Of a stretch of 12,064 bases of DNA, positions 6,769 through 12,064 are shown piece after piece; the stretch's first letter is position 1, and the number at the start of each line of letters is the position of its first letter. The translations under genes and the position numbers were made by a program. The notes below the pieces were generated by a model. The model ran no database searches. It was not told the DNA's origin and worked only from the letters and a program-made list of their open reading frames with translations. This DNA comes from Clostridia bacterium. Lineage in GTDB: Bacteria > Bacillota > Clostridia > Christensenellales > Aristaeellaceae. Where the stretch lies: the NCBI GenBank assembly GCA_017458865.1, contig JAFSZW010000320.1, forward strand, positions 1 through 12,064, in the 5' to 3' direction.

Positions 6769-7929
6769 TTATCTTGACTGCGCGGCAGTCGGATTGTACA
6801 GGCCAACCCGCTCACGCTTTCCGCCGAGTACATCTGCCTCGGTAAAACGCACATACTTGACGCCTGCGCGCGTAAACGCAGCATAGGCCAGATGAATATC
6901 GCCGTTCCGGCTCTGCATGATGTACGGATACTCATACTGCCGGTTATTGGTCCTGTTTTCCTCGCCCATGAACCCCTCGCCGCGTTCCATCCAGCGAATG
7001 ACCGGGAAAGTCAAACCGCCATCCTCAGAGAGTGCGACCGCCACAGGACACCTGAGTCCCGGCCAGGCCGCCTTGCCCTTAACCGGCTCCGGCGTGCAGG
7101 TCGGATTGTAGGCAATGCAGATCCGTCCGCTCTGCAGCTTGATGGCGCTGATTGAGGAATTGTTGTTCGGCAGAGGCGTCGGTGCGGGAACGCTCCATGT
7201 CTCGCCGTAGTCCATGGATTCGCTCCGGTAGATATTGTCCGCCTCACGGCTGCGCATGAACGCGACCAGGTGTCCGTCCTCAAGTTCTACCACATTGGCA
7301 TGAACACGTCCTCGGCTTTCAGGCATATCCACCTGACGCCAGGTTTTTCCCTCATCATCCGACAGTTGGAAGACCGTCGGGTCACCGGAGAGCCCGTCCA
7401 CACTGTCAGTGCAGATCCAGTTTGCAAAGATCCAGCGGCCATTTGACAAAACCTGAATGGGCTGCCGGCAGAAGCTGCCTTCCCGTCCAAACACCGTCTC
7501 ATACTGTTCCCAGGTCCTGCCGCCGTCATGGCTCCGCTGCATGCGGATCTGGGAGGTAAACTGCATATTGTCCTTGCCTGCCACACGGTCCTTCTGTGCC
7601 GTGTACATGGCCCAGACCTCACCCGGCATTCTCAGGAAAAGCGACGGATTCTGTTCACTGCGCTCCGGGTCACCGGAAATCTCAATGATTTCAGACCATT
7701 TGGTGCTGTCCTGGGGCAGTCTCGAACAGATGATGTGGACATCCGCGCTGCCCTCGTACGTGCCGGCAAACCAGCAGCAGAGCATTGTGCCGTCCTCAAG
7801 TTCAACAAGTGCAGGGGCATGGGCCGTCGGATAACCGCCTGTCGGCAGGAAAGCCTCAAACGTTCCCATGTCACGGTTTTCATAAATCTGACCATCCGGG
7901 GTAAGTCCCGGAAGAAGCGGATATGTCAT
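6769..7929 (-). CDS. Sialidase/BNR-repeat (BNR_2-like) protein, cytoplasmic
   Basis: This 386-residue protein has the six-bladed beta-propeller signature of the sialidase superfamily. Four Asp-boxes (S-x-D-x-G-x-T-W/F) are visible: SHDGGRTW (133-140), SDDEGKTW (190-197), SMDYGETW (238-245) and SEDGGLTF (301-308). The N-terminal part (HAPALVELEDGTMLCCWFAG, then EGSADVHIICSR) matches the BNR_2 pattern of a lead strand followed by a G-T-x-EG-x-ADV segment. There is no signal peptide or membrane segment, so it acts in the cytoplasm, after uptake by the TRAP system. It may be an intracellular glycosidase, lyase or isomerase on an imported sugar-acid conjugate. No sialate catabolism partners (NanE, NanK) are present, so true sialidase activity is unproven. 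The ribosome site GAAGGAGAGG precedes the ATG at 7929. It lies between the kinase and alcohol dehydrogenase genes. Confidence 0.88.
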   Translation of the reverse strand: MTYPLLPGLTPDGQIYENRDMGTFEAFLPTGGYPTAHAPALVELEDGTMLCCWFAGTYEGSADVHIICSRLPQDSTKWSEIIEISGDPERSEQNPSLFLRMPGEVWAMYTAQKDRVAGKDNMQFTSQIRMQRSHDGGRTWEQYETVFGREGSFCRQPIQVLSNGRWIFANWICTDSVDGLSGDPTVFQLSDDEGKTWRQVDMPESRGRVHANVVELEDGHLVAFMRSREADNIYRSESMDYGETWSVPAPTPLPNNNSSISAIKLQSGRICIAYNPTCTPEPVKGKAAWPGLRCPVAVALSEDGGLTFPVIRWMERGEGFMGEENRTNNRQYEYPYIMQSRNGDIHLAYAAFTRAGVKYVRFTEADVLGGKRERVGLYNPTAAQSR

Positions 7930-8009
7930 GATGGACCCTCTCCTTCGTTATATTTATGGACCTCATTTATCCCGTCATCTGACGGATTACCTGAGTCAAA
8001 CAGCAAATC
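7930..8009 (-). other. Short intergenic gap with small hairpin (kinase to sialidase-like gene)
   Basis: This 80-bp spacer contains the inverted repeat CCGTC-ATCT-GACGG (7972-7985) and the ribosome site of the sialidase-like gene. No T run follows the stem and no clear promoter is visible, so read-through from the kinase gene is expected. Confidence 0.4.
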
Positions 8010-9269
8010 CTACGCCTGTTCCTGGCTTTCAAGCAGTTCCCGCAGCCTGAGCAGCAGTGTCTCCTCGCCAAACCCGCCGGACTTCGTAATGACCGGTCTC
8101 ACCTGTCCCCCAAAGTCCACCAGCGAGAGCACCACACCCGGGAAAACCTGCATCAGCGGGTCAACCTGCCGGATGTTCATGTGATTCATGCACTGGAGCA
8201 GCGTATCACCGCCGGTAATCAGCAGCGTTCTTGGCACACTGCAACCGACGATCGCCGGCAGGATGGACCCGAGCGCCGCGGAAATTCTCGCACGGACAGC
8301 TTCAATATCCATGCCCCGTCCAGCAGCAAACTGAGCGCTTGCTGCGTTCGTTCCGTCCTCATCATTGGCATCCAGAATCAGCCACTTCTCCTGGCCGGTC
8401 GCCTGACACCAATCCTCCAGTGTCCGATGACCCTCTGCGGTTTCAAAGAATCCTTCGGTGAGTTTCTGCTCAGGCGAAATGTGAATCCGCCTGAAACCGC
8501 TCTGCTCAGCCAGATCCAGCTGCCGCGTGGTAATCGGGTTCACGCTGCCGCACAGCACAAACAGTCCGTCTCCCATCCTCGGCAGTTCCGGTTTCTGCCC
8601 GATCCTGAGCCCCAACAGTTCCGGCAGCACGCCGGCAAACCCGGCACATCCGGCCATGACCCTGAGATCCCCATCCGCAGCCAGATGGCTGCCGGTTGCC
8701 TCAAGATCTGCATCCGTCGCGGCATCCAGCACACAGATGCCCTCAATACCCTCCGGAATTCTGCCCTTCCCGTGCCAGGTTGGCACATCGCTCTGAAGGG
8801 CGATCAGATGCTCAACGGAGGACTCCCTGACCGGCTCAAACGGATCCGCGCCAAACACCGACTGATTGACCGGAACACCGTCTATCATGTGAATGCCGTC
8901 AATGGTACACCGCCTGAGGGCCGGCATGGCCGGCAGGAATGGAAGACGCCTGGCACCGCTCGCCGCAAGCGCCGCACTGAGTTCCGCACCGATATTTCCC
9001 CGAAGGGCTGAGTCCGTTTTCTTGTAGATATAGGAAACACCGGTCCGGGCGCTCCGGCTGACCACGTCAAACACGGCATCATATGCCGCTTTCGGGCTGA
9101 GGTGCCGCGTTTCCGCAACAACAACCAGTACCTCACATTCTCCTGCTGCCTGCACAAAATCGGTGGAGGGATCCGTGATAACCCTTGTCCGAATCCCTTT
9201 GGAAGCAAACTGCACACCGGTATCCAGTCCTCCGGTAAAATCATCTGCAACGATCAGCAGTCTGATCAT
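8010..9269 (-). CDS. Four-carbon acid sugar kinase (DUF1537 family)
   Basis: This family phosphorylates four-carbon sugar acids (threonate, erythronate, oxo-tetronates) on the terminal hydroxyl with ATP. The 419 residues show the two-domain layout. The N-terminal sugar-acid domain has ADDFTGGLDTG (8-18), KTDSALRGNIG (84-94) and a LPAMPALRR stretch (112-120). The C-terminal nucleotide domain has GSVNPITTRQ (241-250), ITGGDT (351-356) and ITKSGGFGEET (394-404). It is first in the operon, with a strong AGGAGG site 6 nt before the ATG. Its partnership with the PdxA-like dehydrogenase five genes on fits the described DUF1537/PdxA2 pathway for D-threonate or D-erythronate, ending in dihydroxyacetone phosphate. 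Which stereoisomer is used cannot be told here. No tetronate-forming dehydrogenase, OtnC aldolase or OtnI isomerase is present in the window. Confidence 0.92.
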   Translation of the reverse strand: MIRLLIVADDFTGGLDTGVQFASKGIRTRVITDPSTDFVQAAGECEVLVVVAETRHLSPKAAYDAVFDVVSRSARTGVSYIYKKTDSALRGNIGAELSAALAASGARRLPFLPAMPALRRCTIDGIHMIDGVPVNQSVFGADPFEPVRESSVEHLIALQSDVPTWHGKGRIPEGIEGICVLDAATDADLEATGSHLAADGDLRVMAGCAGFAGVLPELLGLRIGQKPELPRMGDGLFVLCGSVNPITTRQLDLAEQSGFRRIHISPEQKLTEGFFETAEGHRTLEDWCQATGQEKWLILDANDEDGTNAASAQFAAGRGMDIEAVRARISAALGSILPAIVGCSVPRTLLITGGDTLLQCMNHMNIRQVDPLMQVFPGVVLSLVDFGGQVRPVITKSGGFGEETLLLRLRELLESQEQA

Positions 9270-9322
9270 ATTTCTCCTCCTCCCAGGATTCTTATTGATT
9301 CATCCTTTTCCGGGCTCATCAT

Positions 9323-9335
9323 CTGTTGACAACAG
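9323..9335. promoter_or_regulatory. Perfect 13-bp palindrome at the predicted operon start site
   Basis: CTGTTG-A-CAACAG is a perfect 6-1-6 inverted repeat. It overlaps the last bases of the predicted -10 and covers the predicted transcription start near 9327. It differs in sequence from the TGT-N11-ACA sites. The position is typical of a repressor operator; the binding protein is not identified. Alternatively it could be a small hairpin at the 5' end of the message. Confidence 0.45.
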
Positions 9336-9362
9336 TATATCAATGACCGACAGATGAACCAA
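9334..9362 (-). promoter_or_regulatory. Predicted sigma-A promoter of the catabolic operon
   Basis: On the minus strand a -35 element TTGGTT (9362-9357) and a -10 element TATACT (9339-9334) are separated by exactly 17 bp. The start would be near 9327, giving a leader of about 57 nt before the kinase ATG. The poor -35 suggests dependence on an activator, which fits the dyad array immediately upstream. No -24/-12 sigma-54 element is seen in this region. Confidence 0.55.
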
Positions 9363-9381
9363 CCTCATATCCTGGCAAACG

Positions 9382-9398
9382 TGTTCAACTTTGATACA
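9382..9398. promoter_or_regulatory. TGT-N11-ACA dyad site 1 (putative regulator binding site)
   Basis: TGTTCAACTTTGATACA matches site 4 at 14 of 17 positions. Its centre (9390) is about 63 bp upstream of the predicted operon start, a classic position for an activator that contacts RNA polymerase directly. Confidence 0.55.
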
Positions 9399-9433
9399 TT
9401 TTCTATTTTTGCGACGTTTTTTGCTGTAAAAAC

Positions 9434-9450
9434 TGTTCTATTTTTAAACA
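9434..9450. promoter_or_regulatory. TGT-N11-ACA dyad site 2 (putative regulator binding site)
   Basis: TGTTCTATTTTTAAACA matches site 4 at 13 of 17 positions and is the weakest copy, with TAAACA in place of GATACA. It begins 52 bp from site 1, close to five helical turns. Confidence 0.42.
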
Positions 9451-9474
9451 CATACCTTTTGTGTCCTCCATTAC

Positions 9475-9491
9475 TGTTTTATTATGATACA
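9475..9491. promoter_or_regulatory. TGT-N11-ACA dyad site 3 (putative regulator binding site)
   Basis: TGTTTTATTATGATACA matches site 4 at 15 of 17 positions. It begins 41 bp from site 2, close to four helical turns, so sites 1-3 would lie on one face of the DNA. It is flanked by further inverted ACTGT/ACAGT sequence (9473-9493). Confidence 0.55.
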
Positions 9492-9679
9492 GTTTTAAGC
9501 CACAATCCCTTCATTCTGACAAATGACGCCTTACTGACTGTTCACCTCCTTTCTTTCCACTTCGCTTTTATCCAATATCCTCTGAAGTGCCTGCAAATAT
9601 GGTTCTGTTCTGTTCCCGTACCCGCCTGAGTGGAGCCATCATTTCGAAATATCTGCTTCAATCCTGTCCATTTCATCCC

Positions 9680-9708
9680 TTGCAGGGCATGTTTTAATTT
9701 GATACAAT
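9680..9708 (+). promoter_or_regulatory. Predicted sigma-A promoter of the regulator gene
   Basis: A -35 element TTGCAG (9680-9685) and a -10 element TACAAT (9703-9708) are spaced by 17 bp. The start would be near 9715, leaving a leader of about 22 nt with an AAAGGG ribosome site before the ATG at 9737. Dyad site 4 fills the spacer and overlaps the -10, which would block polymerase. Confidence 0.55.
9690..9706. promoter_or_regulatory. TGT-N11-ACA dyad site 4, over the regulator promoter
   Basis: TGTTTTAATTTGATACA is the best-conserved copy; 6 of 8 arm positions are symmetric. It covers the spacer and part of the -10 of the predicted regulator promoter. The location suggests negative autoregulation by the divergent regulator. 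Confidence 0.55.
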
Positions 9709-9736
9709 TCAAAAAAACCAGAAAGGGCGTTCTGCC

Positions 9737-11539
9737 ATGGCACAGAGTCAGATTCGAATTCTCTGCATCGCGCCTTATGAGGGCATGCGGACAGCCATGC
9801 TGAAAGAGGCGGAGCAGTATCCGCAGATCAGTCTGGATGCCTATACCGCCAATCTTGCGGAAGGTGTTGAGCTTGTCCGAAATCTGGAAAATGTCTACTA
9901 TGACGTCATCATTTCCCGCGGTGGAACCGCTGAAATGATTGCCGCTGTCAGCCATCTGCCGGTCATCTCAATCCGCATATCTGTATATGACCTGCTGAGA
10001 ACGGTCAAGATGGTCAGCAATTACGCAGGCCACTATGCCATTGTCGGCTTTCCTGACATTACACGCACTGCGCACGTTCTGTGTGACCTTCTGCAGATTG
10101 AGGCAGACATCTATACTGTACGCAGCGAATCCGAGGTAGCCGGTGTCCTCAGATCCATTTCAGAAAAAGGGCCCCAGAAAGTGATCTGCGACATGATCAC
10201 GCATACCATAGCCCGTGAGCTCAATATTGATGCATTCCTCATCACCTCCGGTTCTGAAAGCATCCGGGATGCGCTCGACCAGGCGGTTTCTCTCCACCAG
10301 ACGTTTGGCAAGATCCGCCGTGAAAACCTTTATCTGCAGAAATATGTCTCGGAGCTCGGATGTCCCCTGATCGTCCTGAATGATAACGGTGAGGTCCTGT
10401 ATACCAGTTTCAGTGAGCTCCCGCCCCAGCTGCTGACCCTCCTGCAGACACACAGCAAAAGTGTCGGCACTCATCATCCGCACAAGTTTCTCTATGAACG
10501 GGAAACCGGACTGTTTGAAGTCACCGGACAGCGCATTCGTATCGCCGGCCGAAACGATATCCTTTTCCATCTCCAGCCTTACACCATCTCGGTTAAGGAA
10601 AAAAACATCGGCATCCGGGCCGTCACACAGACGGAATGTGCACACCTGTTCCGCAACAGCTTTTTCAGTGTCAGCGGCTCCATGGGTGAAATGGAGGAGC
10701 GCCTTCGTCAGATGGCCAGAACCAGGCGGCCGGTTATGATCTCAGGCGAGACAGGCTCGGGCAAGGAACAGATCGCGCGCGCCATCTATCTGAACAGCCA
10801 GTCTGTCCATTCACCCATGTTCACTGTAGACTGTGCCCTGATTCCGGACAAGAGCTGGGATTACCTGTTTTCCCACGAAAGCTCCCCTCTGAACGGCAGG
10901 GATCTTACCGTCTATTTCCAGCACCTTGAAACCGTAAGCGGCCGCAGGCTGACACAATTCCTGGCTGCTCTGACCGAAACAAACCTTTCCTCAAGAATCC
11001 GGCTTATCTTCTCAACAGACAGCCATGAAAACGCTGCACTGCCTGAGGCACCCTCGCTCATTCTGAACCGGGTAAGCTGTCTTGTCCTTTCCATGCCCCC
11101 GCTGCGCAGCCGCCGGGATGAGATCCCATCCCTCGCCAGTCTGTACCTTGCCCATCTGAATATGAATACCGGCAAACAGATTATCGGGCCGGATCCGGAT
11201 TCCTCCCGTCTCCTCCAGTCATACGACTGGCCCGGTAACTACATCCAGTTCAAGCATGTCCTGACCGAGCTTGCAACCATTACGGAATCCTCCTATATCC
11301 GCAGCAGCGATACCGCGGAGCTGCTCGGCCGGGAACGTCAGATGCACAGCAAGACCGCCTACACAACCATTTTCGGTGAAAACTGCATCAGCACCACAGG
11401 AAAAACACTGGAGGAAATCACCCGGGATGCCGTCCTGTCCGTCCTTGATGCATGCGGCGGAAACCAGTCAAAAGCGGCCAGACAGCTTGAGATCAGCCGG
11501 AGCACCCTGTGGCGGTATCTTAACCGCGAAACGGAATAA
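9737..11539 (+). CDS. PrpR_N-AAA+-Fis regulator with degenerate sigma-54 domain
   Basis: This cytoplasmic transcription factor of 600 residues probably controls the divergent operon. Residues about 5-195 form a PrpR_N-type ligand-sensing domain with the hallmark DVIISRGGTAEMI (56-68). A linker or PAS-like stretch (about 200-295) follows, then an AAA+ domain from about 310, and a Fis-type HTH at the C-terminus (about 558-598: GGNQSKAARQLEISRSTLWR). The AAA+ domain keeps Walker A (GETGSGKE, 337-344) and WPGN (498-501). The usual GAFTGA loop is gone: SHESSPLNG (379-387) runs straight into the Walker B strand. The Walker B acidic pair is replaced by Q395-H396, and VREL after WPGN is replaced by YIQF. 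ATP-driven sigma-54 remodelling is therefore unlikely. TyrR and R. capsulatus NtrC are known examples of such regulators acting with sigma-70. The ATG at 9737 follows AAAGGG. No frameshift or stop is seen, so the protein looks functional. Confidence 0.9.
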   Translation: MAQSQIRILCIAPYEGMRTAMLKEAEQYPQISLDAYTANLAEGVELVRNLENVYYDVIISRGGTAEMIAAVSHLPVISIRISVYDLLRTVKMVSNYAGHYAIVGFPDITRTAHVLCDLLQIEADIYTVRSESEVAGVLRSISEKGPQKVICDMITHTIARELNIDAFLITSGSESIRDALDQAVSLHQTFGKIRRENLYLQKYVSELGCPLIVLNDNGEVLYTSFSELPPQLLTLLQTHSKSVGTHHPHKFLYERETGLFEVTGQRIRIAGRNDILFHLQPYTISVKEKNIGIRAVTQTECAHLFRNSFFSVSGSMGEMEERLRQMARTRRPVMISGETGSGKEQIARAIYLNSQSVHSPMFTVDCALIPDKSWDYLFSHESSPLNGRDLTVYFQHLETVSGRRLTQFLAALTETNLSSRIRLIFSTDSHENAALPEAPSLILNRVSCLVLSMPPLRSRRDEIPSLASLYLAHLNMNTGKQIIGPDPDSSRLLQSYDWPGNYIQFKHVLTELATITESSYIRSSDTAELLGRERQMHSKTAYTTIFGENCISTTGKTLEEITRDAVLSVLDACGGNQSKAARQLEISRSTLWRYLNRETE

Positions 11540-11581
11540 CTGCCCAGGCCTGATCCCGTGCATTAATCAGAAACTCAGAGC

Positions 11582-11614
11582 CTTTGCCCCGTCATCTGGC
11601 GAGGCAAAGATTTT
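11582..11614 (+). terminator. Probable terminator of the regulator gene
   Basis: The arms CTTTGCC (11582-11588) and GGCAAAG (11603-11609) enclose a 14-nt loop with limited inner pairing, followed by ATTTTA. It lies about 40 bp after the regulator stop codon. The T run is short, so efficiency may be moderate. Confidence 0.6.
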
Positions 11615-11770
11615 ATGAGAAAAAGCAATCATGAATTTGGATCAGCATGTCTGCATCTCGACCTTCTGACCATCGGAATGATGCCCGATCTGCAGACAGA
11701 AAAAGGCAACGATTCCGCATACGCGGACAACACAATTCACCTCACCTTAGAACGGTGTGACAGTTCTTGA
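11615..11770 (+). pseudogene. Short open frame, possibly gene debris
   Basis: A 51-codon frame runs from the ATG at 11615 (inside the terminator tail) to TGA at 11768-11770. The segment HLDLLTIGM (residues about 14-22) faintly resembles the central strand of SpoIIE-type phosphatases, whose C-terminal end follows at 11838-12032. There is no ribosome binding site and the rest of the frame is unlike that family. It may be a second, more decayed piece of the same phosphatase or a chance frame. I do not regard it as a functional gene. Confidence 0.2.
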
Positions 11771-11837
11771 AAAGGCCCTCATATCAGTCAACTCTAGCAT
11801 CCATTTCTCTTTGCGTACCCTTGCACAGCTGGTATAG

Positions 11838-12032
11838 AAGAACGGACTGGATTTCTGGACGTTCTACGGTATGCAAAGACTTCAGGATACCCTGAACCAT
11901 TTATCAGGCGCAAAACCGGAAGAAATCCTTGACGATGTTAAGACGAACGTGCAGACTTTTGTGGGCAATGCAAGGCAGTTCGATGACATGACCATGCTGT
12001 GTCTTGAATACCATGGAAAAAGCGAAAGTTGA
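11838..12032 (+). pseudogene. C-terminal remnant of a SpoIIE/PP2C-type serine phosphatase
   Basis: An open stretch from just after an in-frame TAG (11835-11837) to TGA (12030-12032) encodes a peptide. Its parts KNGLDFWTFYGMQRLQDTLN, AKPEEILDDVKTNVQTFVG and ARQFDDMTMLCLEYHG match the last about 60 residues of SpoIIE/RsbU-type phosphatase domains. These typically end with FYG-ERL---LN, a helix of the EIL-DV---V--F type, then the metal-binding QFDDITML strand. All earlier catalytic segments are missing and no ribosome site precedes the internal ATG at 11871. I read this as the decayed end of a phosphatase whose 5' part was deleted or replaced when the neighbouring catabolic locus and its regulator came to lie here. 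Family assignment is from motif memory. Confidence 0.65.
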
Positions 12033-12064
12033 TAAACCCATCCTACAAGCGAAACGTCCGGACG

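Noticed and set aside
4553..7929. Interpretation as a sialic acid (nan) catabolic locus because of sialidase-like and DapA-family genes with a TRAP transporter
   Set aside because: No NanE or NanK is present, the transporter is TAXI rather than the SiaP (DctP) type, the sialidase-like protein is cytoplasmic, and the kinase and PdxA pair points to four-carbon acids.
9270..9327. Possible riboswitch in the kinase leader
   Set aside because: The predicted leader is only about 57 nt, too short for known classes, and shows no terminator/antiterminator pair.
9372..9390. CTGGCAAACGTGTTCAA resembles a -24/-12 sigma-54 promoter on the plus strand
   Set aside because: The -24 GG is present, but TTCA replaces the required TTGC at -12 and the site is about 350 bp from the regulator start. 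A similar partial match at about 9630-9646 (TGGAGC, then TTTCG) also lacks the -12 GC.
9354..9629. Plus-strand open frame of 91 codons in the divergent intergenic region
   Set aside because: It has no ribosome site, its composition is low-complexity and Phe/Leu-rich as expected from AT-rich promoter DNA, and it overlaps the dyad sites.
9542..9955. Minus-strand open frame of 137 codons
   Set aside because: It runs antisense through the start of the well-supported regulator and across its promoter, with no recognisable protein features.
1..12064. CRISPR arrays, tRNA or rRNA genes, insertion-sequence terminal repeats
   Set aside because: I read both strands and saw no regularly spaced repeats, no tRNA-like cloverleaf with a TTCGA arm in context, and no paired terminal inverted repeats beyond the short hairpins listed.

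Overview
This window is a bacterial catabolic locus of moderately high GC. It looks like a complete uptake-and-degradation operon with a divergent regulator, flanked on each side by the broken end of an unrelated gene. The taxon is uncertain. Purine-rich AGGAGG-type ribosome binding sites, AT-rich promoters, a Clostridia-style large serine recombinase fragment and a SpoIIE-type phosphatase tail suggest Bacillota. The solute-binding protein has a cleavable signal peptide without a lipobox, which is unusual for a single-membrane organism, so a diderm lineage is not excluded.

Layout. Positions 1-195 (minus) hold the recombinase-domain remnant of a large serine recombinase, running off the left edge. 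A strong intrinsic terminator at 214-248 closes the main minus-strand operon, which reads from right to left. In transcription order the operon is: DUF1537 four-carbon acid-sugar kinase (9269-8010), cytoplasmic BNR/sialidase-fold protein (7929-6769), iron-containing alcohol dehydrogenase (6740-5580), DapA-family aldolase/lyase (5461-4553), PdxA-family phospho-tetronate dehydrogenase (4538-3480), TAXI solute-binding protein (3408-2410) and fused 4TM/12TM TRAP permease (2268-262). Short hairpins sit in several of the intergenic gaps. The largest, at 2366-2390, separates the binding protein from the permease.

The divergent regulator (9737-11539, plus) has a PrpR_N sensory domain, an AAA+ domain and a Fis-type HTH. 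Its AAA+ domain lacks the GAFTGA sigma-54 contact loop and the acidic Walker B residues, so it should work with ordinary sigma-70/sigma-A RNA polymerase, as TyrR does. The 467-bp divergent intergenic region contains four copies of a 17-bp TGT-N11-ACA dyad. Three are helically phased (52 and 41 bp apart) upstream of a predicted sigma-A promoter for the operon, the nearest centred near -63. The fourth lies inside the predicted promoter of the regulator and overlaps its -10. This suggests operon activation plus autorepression. A separate perfect 13-bp palindrome sits on the predicted operon start site.

How the genes may work together. The TAXI-TRAP system imports an organic or sugar acid. The kinase and PdxA-type dehydrogenase match the known DUF1537/PdxA2 route, in which D-threonate or D-erythronate is phosphorylated and oxidatively decarboxylated to dihydroxyacetone phosphate. 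The DapA-like lyase would release pyruvate and an aldehyde, which the iron alcohol dehydrogenase could reduce. The sialidase-fold protein may open a glycosidic precursor inside the cell. The substrate is not determined by the sequence, and the combination does not match a pathway I can name in full. Downstream of the regulator terminator, 11615-12064 holds gene debris, including the C-terminus of a SpoIIE/PP2C phosphatase.
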